This document shows, one piece after another, positions 1 through 13,236 of a stretch of DNA of 64,000 nt. Each line of letters starts with the position of its first letter. Within the stretch, counting starts at the first letter, position 1. Both the position numbers and the translations under genes were made by a program. The DNA lies in NCBI GenBank assembly GCA_963070105.1, contig OY718807.1, positions 3,507,001 through 3,571,000 of the forward strand, read 5' to 3'. The notes under the pieces are model-generated. The model ran no database searches, was not told the DNA's origin, and worked only from the letters and a program-made list of their open reading frames with translations. This DNA is from Litomosoides sigmodontis (Eukaryota; Nematoda; Chromadorea; Rhabditida; Onchocercidae).

Positions 1-1330
1 GATACGTCAGCTCCTGGTGAAAAGGCACAGTTTCTCGGTATTAAGTAAGTCCACCCATTCACAATTTCAATCTTATACTAAAACTTCGATTGGAGAAAAT
101 TTTAATTTCAATCCAGGTCTTCAAAAAAAAAAGAGACAATTGTTGCAGAGAACAGCGTCTGACAGCGATACTAGCTCATCTGCTAATTGGTTTCGCTGTT
201 TTCATAACACCTGTAATTAAGGTACAATTTACTATATTCAATTATTTTGCACGATTTATATATATATATATATTTAATTTCATACCATTTTTACATGACA
301 GCATTTTGCTTGAGATAACTAAACGAAAATACAAAATGAGGGAGAGTTTTTGATAAAATTTACTTAAATGAGATCAAATTGCAGTTAGTGCCTCTTCCAG
401 TACTTATTGGAATATTTTTATATATGGGCGTTGTTTCCATGCTCGGTTTGCAATTTATTCAACGAATCGCAATGCTTTTTATGCCTATCAAATATCAGGT
501 TTGTTGGAACAGTTAAGCAAAGGAAAAATCTTTGCCAACAAAAATTTGCAATTTTTGAAAATAAATTTGATTTTAGTTAACATCAGACAACATTAAAGTT
601 TGAAATTTAGAAAGTAAAAATTTCTATTTCTTGCAGCCTGATTATGTATGGCTACGATTGGTCCGTATGAAACGTGTCCATTTGTTTACTTTTTTCCAAA
701 TTCTCAGTATTGCTGCCTTATTTGCTGTGAAGTACACAAAAATATTTTCAATGCTATTTCCATTGATGGTATGGAAAGCTTTCATTTGTTTTGTAAAATT
801 TTTTTGCAATTAGAGAAATGTGATTTACACTTTCGGATGTAACTATTTTCATCGGTCAACTCGAATTAGCAAATTTCATCCTGGAGCACCGCTTATTTCT
901 ATTAATAATTTGCTTTCAGCTAGTCCTTATGGTAATTGTTAGGATGTTTTTCATGGAAAAGATTTTCACTAAGCAGGAGCTACTAGCCCTAGATGATCCT
1001 GTACCTTCATTCCATTCTGTTATTAGCCCGAAGGGACAATTTGTAAAAGGTATTTATTTCTCGAACAGAAAAATTAACAAGTGTTAAAATTTTAGGAAAA
1101 TTTAACTCTAAAATTTCACAGAAACTCGACATCTATTAACACCTAGAGCACAATTTTAGCACTTTTCACTGTAATATTTCTAACGCTTGCCAATTATAAT
1201 ATATGCGTAAGTTGCCAACATGCCAACGACATGTTTGGTTACAGGTAGAAACGGAACTGTTGGTGATGAAGAGTCGGAAAATCCGGGAGACACGGAGGAA
1301 GGGAGGAAAAAATCCTGCAGCAATTACTGA
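1..1330 (+). CDS. SLC4-family bicarbonate/anion transporter, C-terminal part (5' end outside window)
   Basis: This is the end of a plasma-membrane bicarbonate/chloride transporter of the band 3/SLC4 family, which moves bicarbonate across the membrane for pH control. Six exons join in phase: 1-44, 149-221, 385-498, 637-768, 920-1049 and 1245-1330 (TGA at 1328), giving 192 visible residues. Family landmarks in order are APGEKAQFLGIKEQRLT, the membrane segment ending FITPVIK, LVPLPVLIGIFLYMGV, QPDYVWLRLVRMKRVHLFT, and KQELLALDDPVP after the last hydrophobic stretch. These match the last membrane spans of SLC4 proteins and the acidic LDD element of the cytosolic tail. The tail ends with a polar stretch rich in Glu and Lys that is not conserved. 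The large N-terminal cytosolic domain and most membrane spans lie upstream of the window. In C. elegans the equivalents are the abts genes; which paralogue this is, and whether it needs sodium, cannot be told from this fragment. Confidence 0.93.
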
Positions 1331-3036
1331 CCACTTGCTTACTTTCACTTTTGTCGTTTTTCTTTTTTGTTACACCGAAAAAAGTTGCATGAGTAATAAG
1401 TGAGAGAAATTGGTAACATCCAAAAGATAACACAATGTTAGCATTGATAAGCTTGCCACGTGACCTGTAATACATTCTCAACATTTATGACTTCACGAAG
1501 TTTACGAGTTAATGCACCTACGGACAGTCAGTCACTGCTAGCCCTCTAAATCAGAATTTTCTTAGAAAATATCGGATACACACCGTTTCCGGAAGAGATG
1601 AGCGCGTCACTAAATACAAAATGCAAAGGTCTAAATCACATGCAACGGAGTAACCGATGTTTCTGTGTTTCGTTTTTGGTGGGATGAGGGGAAGCTGTTT
1701 GGTATATTTAAATAGGTTGTTTAAATAGGTTTGTAGAGTGACAAAAGTGATCCAAATGGTTAAGGCTTAAAAATTCATAGGATTAATTTGGATGATTAAC
1801 ATTGTTTTTTTGAACTATTCAAATAAGTTCTTCCTCATCTATCACTTCTGTACGGTTTTTTCCTACAGTATTCATTTGATGCGTAGCTTTCTGTCATGTT
1901 TTCATTCAAACATATGTATGTATGGATTAACAGACTACTTGCAAATAATTCAAGTAGTTTGTCATTTGTGACTTTTGCTTTGCTTTAGCAAAAATAAGGA
2001 GTTTGTATGTTCAGAATTATTTGTCATGGAAATAAATTTTCAAATATTTCGCAGAAAAATCTTGTTTCCACTGTGGTTCTGATCTTCGTACTGTCTATTG
2101 CATTGGCATATCACTTGTAATTTAGAATTTTTTTTATGATAATGTAGCTCATTTATTTATTAGCTTTCATTTATCTCTTGGTACTTGTCACAATTCATTA
2201 CCTTGAATTCGATAGTGCTCTATGCTTGCATTAAAAAATAAATTCCACTCCTGTCCGTTTTCAAATTATGATACCTTTGCAGCACACCCATCTTCGCTTG
2301 TAATTTAGGTTATAACTTTATCACAATTTTGTAATTTGTGTTCCTGTCTTCTAATGGATTTTATGGTGTGCATGACGAATATTTGTTTTAATTCATGTTA
2401 GTACTAGAATTGTCTATATGAGCCACTGCTGTATTGTTTTTTGACAACCGTAGCTTGATGTTTTTTCAATATTTTGAAAAATCATCAGCAACATTTTGAA
2501 ATAATTACCGTCAGGAATTGATTGTTTACTTTTACATAGTGCATTTTTTGTCGCTCACGCTAACTTTGTATCTTAAGTGCTTGACTTGTGAAAAGTTACT
2601 TTTGTAAATTCTATAAAATGACTATGAACTGTGTCCATTCATCACAGTATTATTGCACGGGACTGGATGGAATTTAATTAAGCCTTTTAGAGAACACAAG
2701 ACTGGCAGTGGGCAAAAATAACTTGAACCGAAGAAGTTCGAAGTTACAATGGCAGCCCCTTGCTTATAAGATCATAAAATAGAAATCTTTATCTCGTCAT
2801 TTATGGTGCTCAAGGGATCTGCAGATAAGTAGATAGGATAATTTGCCATCTTCAATGCAACTTTCTGAGATTTTTGTTGAGTCCGACTATTATTGCTCTC
2901 CAGGAGTTAGATCTTTAAGTTCTGTTATATCTTTAAGTTCTGTGATTTTAAGGATAAAATAATATCGTGCTATTATCACTGAGTTCCATATTTCGATGAA
3001 TAGTTAACTGTTTGAAATTTTACATGTTTCAGAAAA
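1331..3036. other. Intergenic, 3' of the SLC4 gene
   Basis: No coding exon is supported here. It contains the SLC4 3' UTR and the upstream region of the DNase II gene. An AATAAA at 2238-2243 is one possible polyadenylation signal but lies about 900 bases past the stop. A short direct repeat (atctttaagttctg) occurs near 2910-2944. I see no RNA gene. Confidence 0.5.
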
Positions 3037-5837
3037 ATGTTGCTAAAATTAATCTTCTTGTTGTTTTCACTGATTCTGCATCTAGCTATTGGACTTAGTT
3101 TCCAGTGTCGTGACCAAAATAACGAAAATGTTGATTGGTACGTTTCTGAAACTAAACTAATTTGTTTTGAAGTTTCCATTACATCAGGTCTAACTTTGCA
3201 GCCATTGCTTTTAAATCACTTTTTGCAATTTAGGTTTATATTTTACAAAATCAGTCGCATAAGGAAATCATCCGCAAAATCTGTTCGTAATGGATATGCA
3301 TTCTTATATATGGACGCTAACCATGAAGAGTGGTCATTTTCGGCAGTCGATATTAATAGCCCAAGACAAGCTGTTGGATATACTTTGCAGCAGTATTATG
3401 ACGCCGCAAACGATCCGGAGGTGAGTTTTAACATATCTTCCTGCTTACATCAATATTAAGGGTTTCCAAACAAACTGCATGCTTTAGTATCATTGGTTAT
3501 CAATTCATGATGCGCTGCATATATTGGATAGTAGAAAATTAGTAATAAAAAATAACCCAATACAAATTTATATTTTGTTATCTTCGTTATATATTCAACG
3601 ATATAAATAGTGCACAATTCAGGAAACAACAGAATAAAAGACAAATTTGAAGAAGCATGAGATGAATTGCTTGATGAATGAAGATCAAAAGTAAAAAGTC
3701 ATAAATACTATTCAAAACACCCATCTTAGAAGGTAGGAAAATACGGAAATTGAGCAGCGTTGACTAAAAAAATAAGGCAAAAGCATAAGCAGGTATAACG
3801 AAAAGACAACCAAAAGGAAAAACAAAGCGGGAACGGTTCTTACTTCAACAACTTCAGCACGTCAAATGGGACTTGGTATATTTCTATCGGTTTGTTTGTT
3901 TACTTGAGACAATTTTCAGGTCGGTTAGGAACAAAGTTGTCAGTTGATTTCTAAATTATAGGGCAGCGAAATTCTAATATAATTGTAGCACACATAAGCA
4001 AGCAAATTAACGCAAATCTAGAGCGAAGTATAAGACAAATATGTTTTTATAGCAAATCGTCACTCTATTTCAGTTGTTTTACAGGTATTCAGTATATTTT
4101 ATAATGATGAATTTCCATATCCCAACAACGACACTACATCAGGAACTTCGGGACATACTAAAGGTATATGGGTGTACAATTCTAAAACAACTTCTGATGT
4201 GATTAGATAGTTTCTACGAGCATTTTTATTGTTCTCTGATAAAAATATGATTATTTATTCTATAGAATTTTATTTCCATTCTTTTCAGTTCGGTTATTAC
4301 TTTTACAGGAGTAGTCGTATTTGGAAAAAGTAATGGTTTCTGGTTGATTCACAGCATACCAAAGTTTCCCAGAAATGATACCTATGAATATCCAGTCACT
4401 GGGCGCCATTACGGACAAATGGGATTATGCATTTCAATGTCCTATTCACAACTCCAGAAAATCGGTAATTTTCAGCTTTAAGGTTCTAGAAAATTTATGT
4501 AACATTCGTGTCTCTATAGATGTGGTCAACAAGTTTGATCACTTGTTCGTGGTTACTTAAAGGAAGAAATTTGTCTTTGAATCTTGGTTTTTGGGTATTT
4601 GAATTAATGATTTAATTCGGAATTTTTTTGGTTTTTGGGTACTTGAATTAATGATTTAATTCGAAATTTTTTAGCTGTTCAGTTGTACTACAGTCATCTT
4701 TTCATTTATTCAGAAAAACTCCCTGCACAAATGGCTGCTGACATACCCATTCTTGTGAAGGTCGGTTTAAACGATCTTCAAATATTACAATTTTTAAAAG
4801 AAAAAAGTCGGTCACAATGTTTAGGAGCTCTAGCTAGAGTTGATGTTTTCAACATTTTTCAATATTTGTCTTGGCAGAACAAAATAGTTTTCAATTAATT
4901 TTTAATTTGAAACGAAATTGTGAACTTGAGGTAGTGTCGAAAAAGCATCAACGTACAGCTCCTTATGTTAGTCGTGCTGTGATCAGTTCTTCCGCGGGCT
5001 ATCAATTTGTTCACTTCGCGAAGATTAATGCGTTCAACAAAGGTAGTAGCTTTACATTATTTATACCTTTAGATGTATTGCCATTTGACCATGATATTTT
5101 TAGTTGCAGACTTAACTCGGCACTACACTGATTTTTGATTTTAGACCTTTACTGTGATCTCGTAGCACCTGCACTTAAAACTTCATTAAGAGCAGAAACT
5201 TGGCAACATGAAACTTTGAGGAACAGGAATCTGCGGTCTTGCTGCAGTAAATTCAGTCCTTATAAGGTATTTATTTATATTATTTAACTTTGTGATTTAG
5301 TTGTAATTAGAACTTATTTTTACTTTAATTCTTGATTTCTAAATGTCTTTCAAAAAATTGAGAATAAATGTTCATATGTAGTGGTTAACACTGGTGAATT
5401 TAGGCTGATTTAACTATAGTAAAAATGTATTTGTGATGCGACTAAGCACTGAAGATTAATAATTTATGCCCTCTATGCTAGGTTCTGAATGTGAAAAAGA
5501 TTGCTCTGCCTTTTAATATCACATTTCAAAATGCCCTTGATCACTCAAAATTTGCTGTTGCTGCATTAGATACCAATGAAAAGTCTCCTCTTCCTTGGAT
5601 TTGCATTGGTGATATCAATAGACAGGTACGAAAGTTGTTTTTTAATCATTTTATACTTTTCAAGGACAAAGGAAGATTGAAATTTGAGTTATTTCTTTAT
5701 TAGCTGCGTATAATAACTTTAAGGAACGCCAACTTCTCCGCGCCGGTGGCACGATGTGTTTTATGAATCCGGCAGTACATTCCATATATTACGCTATGGT
5801 TTCAGACTATTGGCCTTGCATTAGCAATGTTTCTTAA
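3037..5837 (+). CDS. Secreted/lysosomal deoxyribonuclease II (NUC-1/CRN-6/CRN-7 type)
   Basis: Acid endonuclease of the DNase II family, which cuts DNA in lysosomes, phagosomes or outside the cell, for example in clearance of apoptotic or ingested DNA. Nine exons join in phase: 3037-3137, 3234-3420, 4085-4163, 4309-4464, 4675-4764, 4878-5042, 5145-5266, 5482-5625 and 5724-5837, for 385 residues, normal for the family. Residues 1-22 are a signal peptide (MLLKLIFLLFSLILHLAIGL), followed by CRDQNNENVDWFIFYKI, the usual N-terminal block. The first catalytic-type HxK motif is in SGHTKGVVVFG, and the second is in LDHSKFAVAA. The C-terminal blocks ICIGDINRQ and RAGGTMCF are also present, so both active-site motifs look intact. 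The final acceptor (TTTAAG, exon start 5724) was chosen because only it restores the RAGGTMCF block; a nearer TATTAG acceptor at 5701-5703 gives another frame and a different end. The fifth donor (4765) was also chosen by frame. Confidence 0.93.
4586..4673. repeat. 44-base tandem duplication in a DNase II intron
   Basis: Two adjacent copies (4586-4629 and 4630-4673) of a unit starting ggtttttgggta and ending in a poly-T tract differ at only a few positions. The second copy runs directly into the acceptor at 4674, so the polypyrimidine tract of this intron is duplicated. Confidence 0.85.
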
Positions 5838-6334
5838 AACTTGGATTTTTGTTGGTAATGTTCTTTTAAAATTGAATGCAATAGTAGATGTAAGAAGAAC
5901 AAGCGGCCATTTGAAAAAACATGTGGCGCTGCTTCTATTTTGTTAATTACTTAGTTTTTGTTATGAAACAATTTATTCATAATTTATTATTAATTGTTTT
6001 CTAATCCTTGCAGTGATTATGGAAAAAGTAAAGTGTTCTTTAAGAAAGACCAAAAGAATAATTGGTATTTAAGCTTTCGATATAAACGAAACACAAGTGC
6101 ATCTTACCTTTAGTCGAATTTTCTCCTTGTGTGTTTCGTTTTTCAACGAAAAAGCAGTATATTAGAGTGAGATAAGCTTCGGAAAATTAATGTAGTTTGG
6201 TGTCGTTGATGGCTTTAATGTAAGTCAAATGTAGTCGAGCATCATCCGTTCGATAGAACACATGTGTATTTAGCCATATATTTTTGTTCAGCCATTAATA
6301 TAGTGTGTTTGTGGAACAATTGTCATTGCACTTC

Positions 6335-6340
6335 AATAAA
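6335..6340 (+). terminator. Possible polyadenylation signal of the DNase II gene
   Basis: Canonical AATAAA about 500 bases after the stop codon, on the gene's strand. Assignment to this gene is inference. Confidence 0.4.
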
Positions 6341-8756
6341 AATAACATGCACACCGTTATTGTCTATTCTTAGTACTTCTTGGAAAACTGAAAATTTTTC
6401 ATGCATTTTCTCTCTATGACCGGAAAACGTATCAGTTTCGAATATAGAATGTAAGTGGTACGAAAGTCTCTGTATAATGCTTAAATTGTTTCTTTGCCTT
6501 TAAAGTTTTAAGCATTTGAAAAAGTTATGCAGAATAAATTTTTCGTTGAATTTATTCTTCACATCATTTTTCAAAAGTGGTGCTCCCCAGAGTATTAATG
6601 CCATAGATGTGAAAGAATCGGTCAAATTGAAAACTAGAATCATGAAGACATTGAAAAAGATATACTAATATGCAATTAATGTTTCTCCCATTTAAATTTA
6701 GATGAAATTAAATTATCTTCTATCCTTGTATGGTATTTCTATTAAATAGGCTGCAATTTTAACTTTGACCATTGGATGTCGTATTAAAAATAAAATGACT
6801 TTTTCTATCATCAAATCACATCCATCCTTAGGAGCAAGTTGTTCACGTCATCTTTAGCAAATAAACGTAAATGAGTCAGGAGTGGTGTTCCCTGTCTGAG
6901 AATTTCCTTCGCTCTGTAAATGAACAGTCCAGCAAATAAGGTGAAATGTAAATGAGCAGTCCACTACTGTAAGAGAATTGCTTGCAAGGTGTTGTGAAGG
7001 TTTATTTGTAGAAGGTCATTTTATGTGATAGCCCAACCAAACAGACTACATCGGTCACTAACATTATTCTTCCCGCAATCTCATCATTACTGTTTATTTT
7101 TTTTCCTGACCTTTAACAATTCAGATTATCTTGAAATTTCACGAAGTACTTGCACTGAAAGATACCTCTGTGAAGCAATAAATACTCAAGTATATTATTA
7201 AAAAAAAATATGATTTAGGGGTACACTAATGTGTACCTGTTCTCTACGAAGCCTTGCTTGTCTTACTTTCACATTTCTCCATCCATAAATTGTTGAATTT
7301 CCAGTTAGCTGAATGAATTTCTGCAAAATTAGATACAATCAGGTAGGTAATTGCTGTATTAAAAAATTTATTAGTTTATTGATGAAATTATCACTCAAAT
7401 TGAGCAAAACGAAAATATCATTAGTTTCCATGCTTTTCGCATAATCCATTGCTCCCTTCCACATTCCTCCACTCATATTTGTGCGATAATGTTAGGTGAC
7501 AATCGATGAAGTAAGTGTCTAACTTTTTGTAAATACATTTTCTGAGAATAAATTTCTAGCATGGAAGATGTGTGCTAAGGCTTTGCATAATATAATTAGT
7601 GTTTGTAAAATGGTAGAAGCAGTAGTATTTGTTAGAGAATTGGGTACTGCACAAAAATGAATTAATTTCTCAATTTATGCATAACTGTTTTCCAATGACA
7701 GAGGAATTGTGCTTGGAAATTTGATCATCAACAGACAGAGAGGGAGAGAGGGAGAGAGAGGAGAAGATGTGTTGCATGTGGGTAGCTGTTCGTAATAAGA
7801 AAGAAAACACTTTGAAATTGTATTTCCCAAACGATCACAGTGGTTGGAATAAGCATAAGCATCGAACAAATAAGCTGCTACATTAATAAGTAAGCAATTT
7901 TTATTAAACTTTGATCTGATTGAATTTCCAGCAATAATTTCCTTGTTTTAATTATCTTTTCTTTTCACTTTGTTTTACTTCACTTCACTTCACTTCACTT
8001 CATTTCACTTCACCATTTCAGTATTTCATAGACAATGAAAGCTTTCAAGATTTTCTTGAAAGAGGGAAAAAAGAAGAGATTGTCCGAATTCCATTCACAA
8101 ATTTTGCTTCTCAGTGTAACAGTGCAAAAAATTCATTACAGTACCCTTATTGAAGCATCGGATAATTTTTAAAAAAAGTGATAAACGACTTGGATTTTTG
8201 CTGTTTCAATTATTCTAAAATGAATTTCATTGACAAATACATAACAATAGAAGCGGTGAATAACTGGTTGTGGGGAAGTATGGAATTTAATTGTGCACTT
8301 GCACGATAAGGCAAATCCATTCGCATGCTCCTTCATTGAACTACTTGTGAAATTCAAAATTATTGGAAATGGCGAACGTACGATATCAATTACTTAGTGA
8401 TATTTAAAACATCGATGACATTAGCATAACCTCTCCGCCCCTCTCTTTGCCTCTTGCAATTCAAAAAAGTTCTTTTTCACAAAATACTTCTCATAATTCA
8501 TTGCGCTTTTTTCAAATAATATGTTTTCATTATACTTGAAATTTGAAAAATTCTCCAATTATTGGACTATTCAAGGCTTGAAAAAAAAACATTTTGCATT
8601 TTTTGACAAATCAAATTTCGTTATTAATAAATAAAAATTTTTCATTTCATTTTCTCTTTTATAGAAGGCCTAATTTTTCAAAAGGACTACTGGAAAATGC
8701 TTTTTTCTTCCATCCCTTTTTTTCTTGCAGTTCATGAATACAGCTCCGCCAAAGTC

Positions 8757-8825
8757 CGTCTGTCTGCCTGTGTGTGTGTGTGTGTGTATGTGTGTGTTCC
8801 TGTCCGCCTGTCTGTCTGTCCGTTC
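8757..8825. repeat. TG/TCTG-rich microsatellite
   Basis: Interrupted TCTG, TG and TGTC tandem units. Confidence 0.85.
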
Positions 8826-10124
8826 GGCTTTATGTTAAAAATGATTTGCCTTGCTGTTAGTAAAAAAAAAATGGAAAAAATGTTCGATAATAATTTTAAG
8901 TGAGGAAATAAAATCGATGAAATTTTCAAATATTTCAAAAATACGCGAATAAATTAGCCGTTAGAGCTCTTTGCATGAGATTTATTACAATGTGCGCTTG
9001 GCTTACCATTTACCTAATTGATAGTTTGGTTATGTGTGGCGCAAAAGTTAGCAGGCTTAGAGGCATTCATTTTTTTTTGTGTTAGCATTATGACTTCATT
9101 TCATTTCACAGCATTTTAAGGCATTTTAGAAATTGCTATTCTTCACTTCATTACTATTCACTTCATAAATTTAAATTTCGTTCATTTGGATAGCTGTTGT
9201 TTGTTCGTTTGTTGGGATGAAGTATTTCGCTTCATATTAAAAAGAAAAAATTCGCATGTTTTTGTCCTCTTCAACGACGCCAATTATTCATTTAGGAATT
9301 ACTTTGTAAATTTGAAAAAAAAAAAACCATAGAACAGAGTTCGGGTCGTTTCACTTGGCCTATTCACTCGATTGTGTTATAAGTGCTTGAAAATCTCATT
9401 CAAACCTCATAAACTCTTTGCTTAATTAATGTAAAGAGTAGTAGGCCAAGCCTCAGTCACATATCTAATGTCATTTGACCACTGCTAAGCAATTGTAAAA
9501 AAGTTTAAAGCTTGCAAGAAGAACTTGGTAAGATGTAATTACACGCTCAATGAAATTTGCTCAGTCATTCATCACTCCTTCATTTCAATAGAGGGAAGAA
9601 AATGAAATACTCAAGAAATAATTTAAAAAAAAGGTTAATAATTAAGATTAATTATCGTTTTTTCTTTCTATTGAATAACGAAAGCCATTTAAATTGAGCG
9701 AAAATGGATTGGCTTTTTCACATTGCGTAAGATGCACCTTTTACATCTCAACAAATTTTGCATGCAAAAATAGTCAATGAAATGAATTCACAATTTTTTT
9801 TTTCACTAATTAGCGTTAATTACACATGCAAGTAACTTATCATGTATGAATACACCTGGCTAACTCACAAGCTTAATTAAAATTAAAATCGAAATCACTG
9901 AAATCACTCCAAATGAAGAACAAGAGGAGCTGTTATGCTATGCGAAAACAGGTGTGATTTATACTTTAGCGCTTCTTCCGTCTCCTTCACTCATCCACCG
10001 ATAGAGAGCTTCAACAGGCTAAAGCTAACACAAATTAATTAATTCCTACAATTATGAAAATGTATCAGGTTAGTCTATCAAGTCTTGCCAAAGACATATC
10101 GCGAAAAATATTGTTTAATTTAAT

Positions 10125-10131
<7 letters not shown>

Positions 10132-10168
<37 letters not shown>
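10132..10168. repeat. (CA)n microsatellite
   Basis: Uninterrupted CA dinucleotide tract of about 18 units. Confidence 0.95.
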
Positions 10169-10171
<3 letters not shown>

Positions 10172-10978
10172 CTGCGATACGCCATACTTAATAATCCATC
10201 ACTTCCTGTTTTCCACTCACTCATTTATTACTCATTCCTCACGTATCCCATTTTGTGCATCACTAAGGTGTGCCTCATTACTTGGTTAGCTTATCTTGTC
10301 AAATTTCACTCTAACGGAAATTAATTCTGTCATTTGTTGTTTGATTATTCTACTGCAATTTATCATTGATAAGAGAGTTAGACGTAAATCATTGATTGCC
10401 TAAGTGACTTCATTCTAAGTAATTGATTGTTTACGTAAGTTCCTTACGGTTTGTATAATCAATAAACATGTACAATAGTATGGTTCGAACAAATTATGCA
10501 ATCACTTTTCTTCCTTCTCTCTCTCTCTCTCCCTCTCTCCCTCACTCTCTCTTTCCCTCTCTGAATGATTATATCAGTTGTGTTTCTTGGATGCTATTTT
10601 ATTTCATATTCTATATTGGTGAATTTTTAAAATCGAAAACTTGCAAACTACGTTTCCTATTTCAGTACTTTTAAAATATTCCATTTTTCGTTTTAGATTT
10701 TTGCAAAATATCTTTTTTAATAATTCAGGAACAATAATTCATACTAAAGCATACATTAGCTTAGCAGATGCCATTGGCTTCTCCTCTGCTTTTTCTGATA
10801 AAGTAAACCGAATGGATGAAACAAAAAAAAAACTCGATGAATAATGAGTGAATAAAATTGTCAAATTAAAAAAAAACCAAAGCAGAGACAGAGAGAGGGA
10901 GAGGGAAAAGGAGATATTATTTATGAAAATCACAAGTAAAGCTATTAATGGGAAATGTCTAGAGTGATAAAAAGTTAA

Positions 10979-11010
<32 letters not shown>

Positions 11011-11027
11011 GGAGGGAGAGAGGGGAG
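10979..11027. repeat. (AG)n purine tract
   Basis: About 13 AG units followed by an impure GAGGG-rich purine run. A matching CT-rich tract lies at 10515-10562. Confidence 0.9.
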
Positions 11028-12933
11028 GAATACGAGTAATAGAAAAGAGTGTGTTAGACAAGCATTTAACAGAATGTTGTTAATTTAAGGCTGATTTGTT
11101 TCACTTCTAAAAACATTCATCATTTCCATCCTGTTGTTAGCAGGCATTTTTCATTCAGTAATTGCCTTCACATACATATTCGTCTTAACTTTCTTTCCTC
11201 TTTCTTCTCCTCCTCCTCCCCTCTTTTTTTTGAGATAACAATTAATTGAGTTCTTACATTTTTCAACCGAGGAAAATTTGATTACAATACAATCATTTTG
11301 TTTTTGCGGAGAGTGAATGGGTGGAAGGGATGGGTAAAGGATTAAAATACATTTTAAAAATTTCATACAAATTTCCAAAGTATTTTATATGCAAGCATAG
11401 GAAATTAAATAGCAACTAATCGAGCAAGATTTAAGTCTGAATATAATTTGAAAGTAATTGAGGAGTTATAACAGGTGTAAAAGTTTGCTACGTGATCGAC
11501 TTAAAAAAAACTAGTATTTAGGTTGCATCTTTAAAATGTTGTCTTTTTAAAGCGAATTTCAACTTTGAATCTTATTTCATGTTTCCATCGATTCCTCATC
11601 CTCGATCTTCGTCCATTGTAACAATTAGCACCTGTTGCATACGTCTTCAGGCAGTTGTAGCTACAGGATTAGCGAGTACAGGTGTTGTAGTTCCTTCGGA
11701 AAAGTTTAGCAGTCTTTCTACGACAAGGAAGAATGGATGAAGTATTGAGGTGAAAGTGAATATATGAAAAATGAGAATTTAAAGGAGGAATTCGTTTTTT
11801 TTTTCTTTTTAACAAATTCAAAAGTTTGCTATTAGTTGAGAAAACATTATTGTTGCACGTTCGTACACGTACGATCAATCGTGATCATTAATGAAGTGTA
11901 CATCGGAAATGCAATTTGAACTTTCTTAAACAAAATTTTTGCCCATTTAAATTTTGACTTTTTGTTGCTCTGTGGAGCCTCCTCCCTCATCTGTTTGCAT
12001 CGAAGCGTTGTTGCATACGAAAAAAAAAGTTTTTGCGAACTTTGAAAAATTTTCCACTTAGATTGTTGATCACTGTTCGAGCTAATTATTACTTGTGTTG
12101 CAAGCATTTAGTGCATTCTTTCATTGCTGGAAAAATTGTCTAATAGAAGTGGAGTCGTCGACGTGCTGATAATGAGGTCTATTTCACTGTGATCTATGAT
12201 TTTGGAAAATTTCTATCAAAATGAAATCCAAATTACTTAAGCTTTTCATTAAAAGAATACCTACAAATGAGAAAAAAAAAGAGAATGATTACACTATTAA
12301 AATAGACGAACTGTTCACATAATAGTTTAAATAAATGTTTGAATTAGCGATTAAATTTTTTTAAAACTCGTCCAATGGTGCTTTTCTTTTTTTTTCACTA
12401 TCACATGCATTATTAAATTAAATGTGCTAGCAAAATCGAATTGCTAGAAAATTTTACTGTCAAATGTTCTCATTGATAATTCTTCCATTATTTTTATAAC
12501 TGTTTGTTCACATTTTGTGATTGAGGGATGCTTTGAATAACTTTTAAATTTCCATAAAATTTAACTAAAATTATAAATTATTTTATTCCAGTAAATCTTT
12601 GCAATTGTAATTTTTAGTAGCAAACAAAACGACAAATTAAGGGATTAATTGATTCTAATTATCACCGCGAAGTTATGCACTGAATGGAACATATTGGAAT
12701 AATGAAAATTTCGTTGGTACGAATGAACGAACAATGAAAACCGGTGAAGATCGTAAGATAATACCAGCTTACAGAATTGCTATACTAGGAGTTTGTTATC
12801 TTTTTTTCTTCTTTGCTAGTACCGTACGGTAGGGTTGCTAACGTTTGCAAGGGTAAAAGTTACTTTTAGAATTTTAGTGAGAAATTAAAAGTTCAGCAAG
12901 TAATTCCATCGAACTGTTACTAATCTATTTTAG

Positions 12934-13236
12934 GTTTGTCAATTGCAATTCAAAATTTGCTCGAAATTGATTGAGCGAACTACACCATCTTGTCCAGCAT
13001 TATTTGGTCTTACAACATTTGAGCCTTCAACATTGAAAAGGCTTGCTGGACGATTCATTCTGCTCCATCTCTGCAACAGTCCATGTGATGACTTAGGTGG
13101 AATACTTTGTCGCAAGTTTGAAATTCGTGATGAAATTGGTGCTACTGAGAGTGATAATAAACTATCATGTTATCATCAAATATTTCCCACTGAGCTGATC
13201 AAATTTTTGGAAGATGGAGCAACGGATTATGATTGA
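12934..13236 (+). CDS. Orphan terminal exon, unknown product
   Basis: An open frame of 100 codons follows a good acceptor (CTATTTTAG, ending 12933) and ends in TGA at 13234-13236. It reads smoothly as protein, with six cysteines: it begins VCQLQFKICSKLIERTTPSC, then has LTTFEPSTLKRLAGRFILLH, then CHQIFPTELIKFLEDG-like sequence near the end. Codon use is richer in G and C at third positions than the surrounding DNA. The blocks PSTLKRLAGRFIL and FPTELIKFLED are faintly like the two halves of a SOCS box, but they are separated by about 35 residues, so I do not assign that domain. No initiator exon is identified. A candidate upstream exon ending at about 10801 is in the right phase but unproven. 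It could instead be a chance open frame. Confidence 0.4.
   Translation, partial: VCQLQFKICSKLIERTTPSCPALFGLTTFEPSTLKRLAGRFILLHLCNSPCDDLGGILCRKFEIRDEIGATESDNKLSCYHQIFPTELIKFLEDGATDYD

Larger units (their letters stand above)
5838..12933. other. Long region without a supported gene
   Basis: About 7 kb of AT-rich sequence with stops in all frames, simple repeats and no exon chain I can join. Two short stretches look slightly coding: 9880-9950 (reads EITEITPNEEQEELLCYAKT) and 10728-10800 (reads GTIIHTKAYISLADAIGF before a GTAAAC donor). The second could be an upstream exon of the orphan exon at 12934 because both junctions are phase 0, but nothing else supports this. Confidence 0.4.

Noticed and set aside
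7983..8012. CACTT pentanucleotide run as a possible CRISPR-like or telomeric repeat
   Set aside because: It is a short tandem simple repeat without spacers and unlike the nematode telomere unit.
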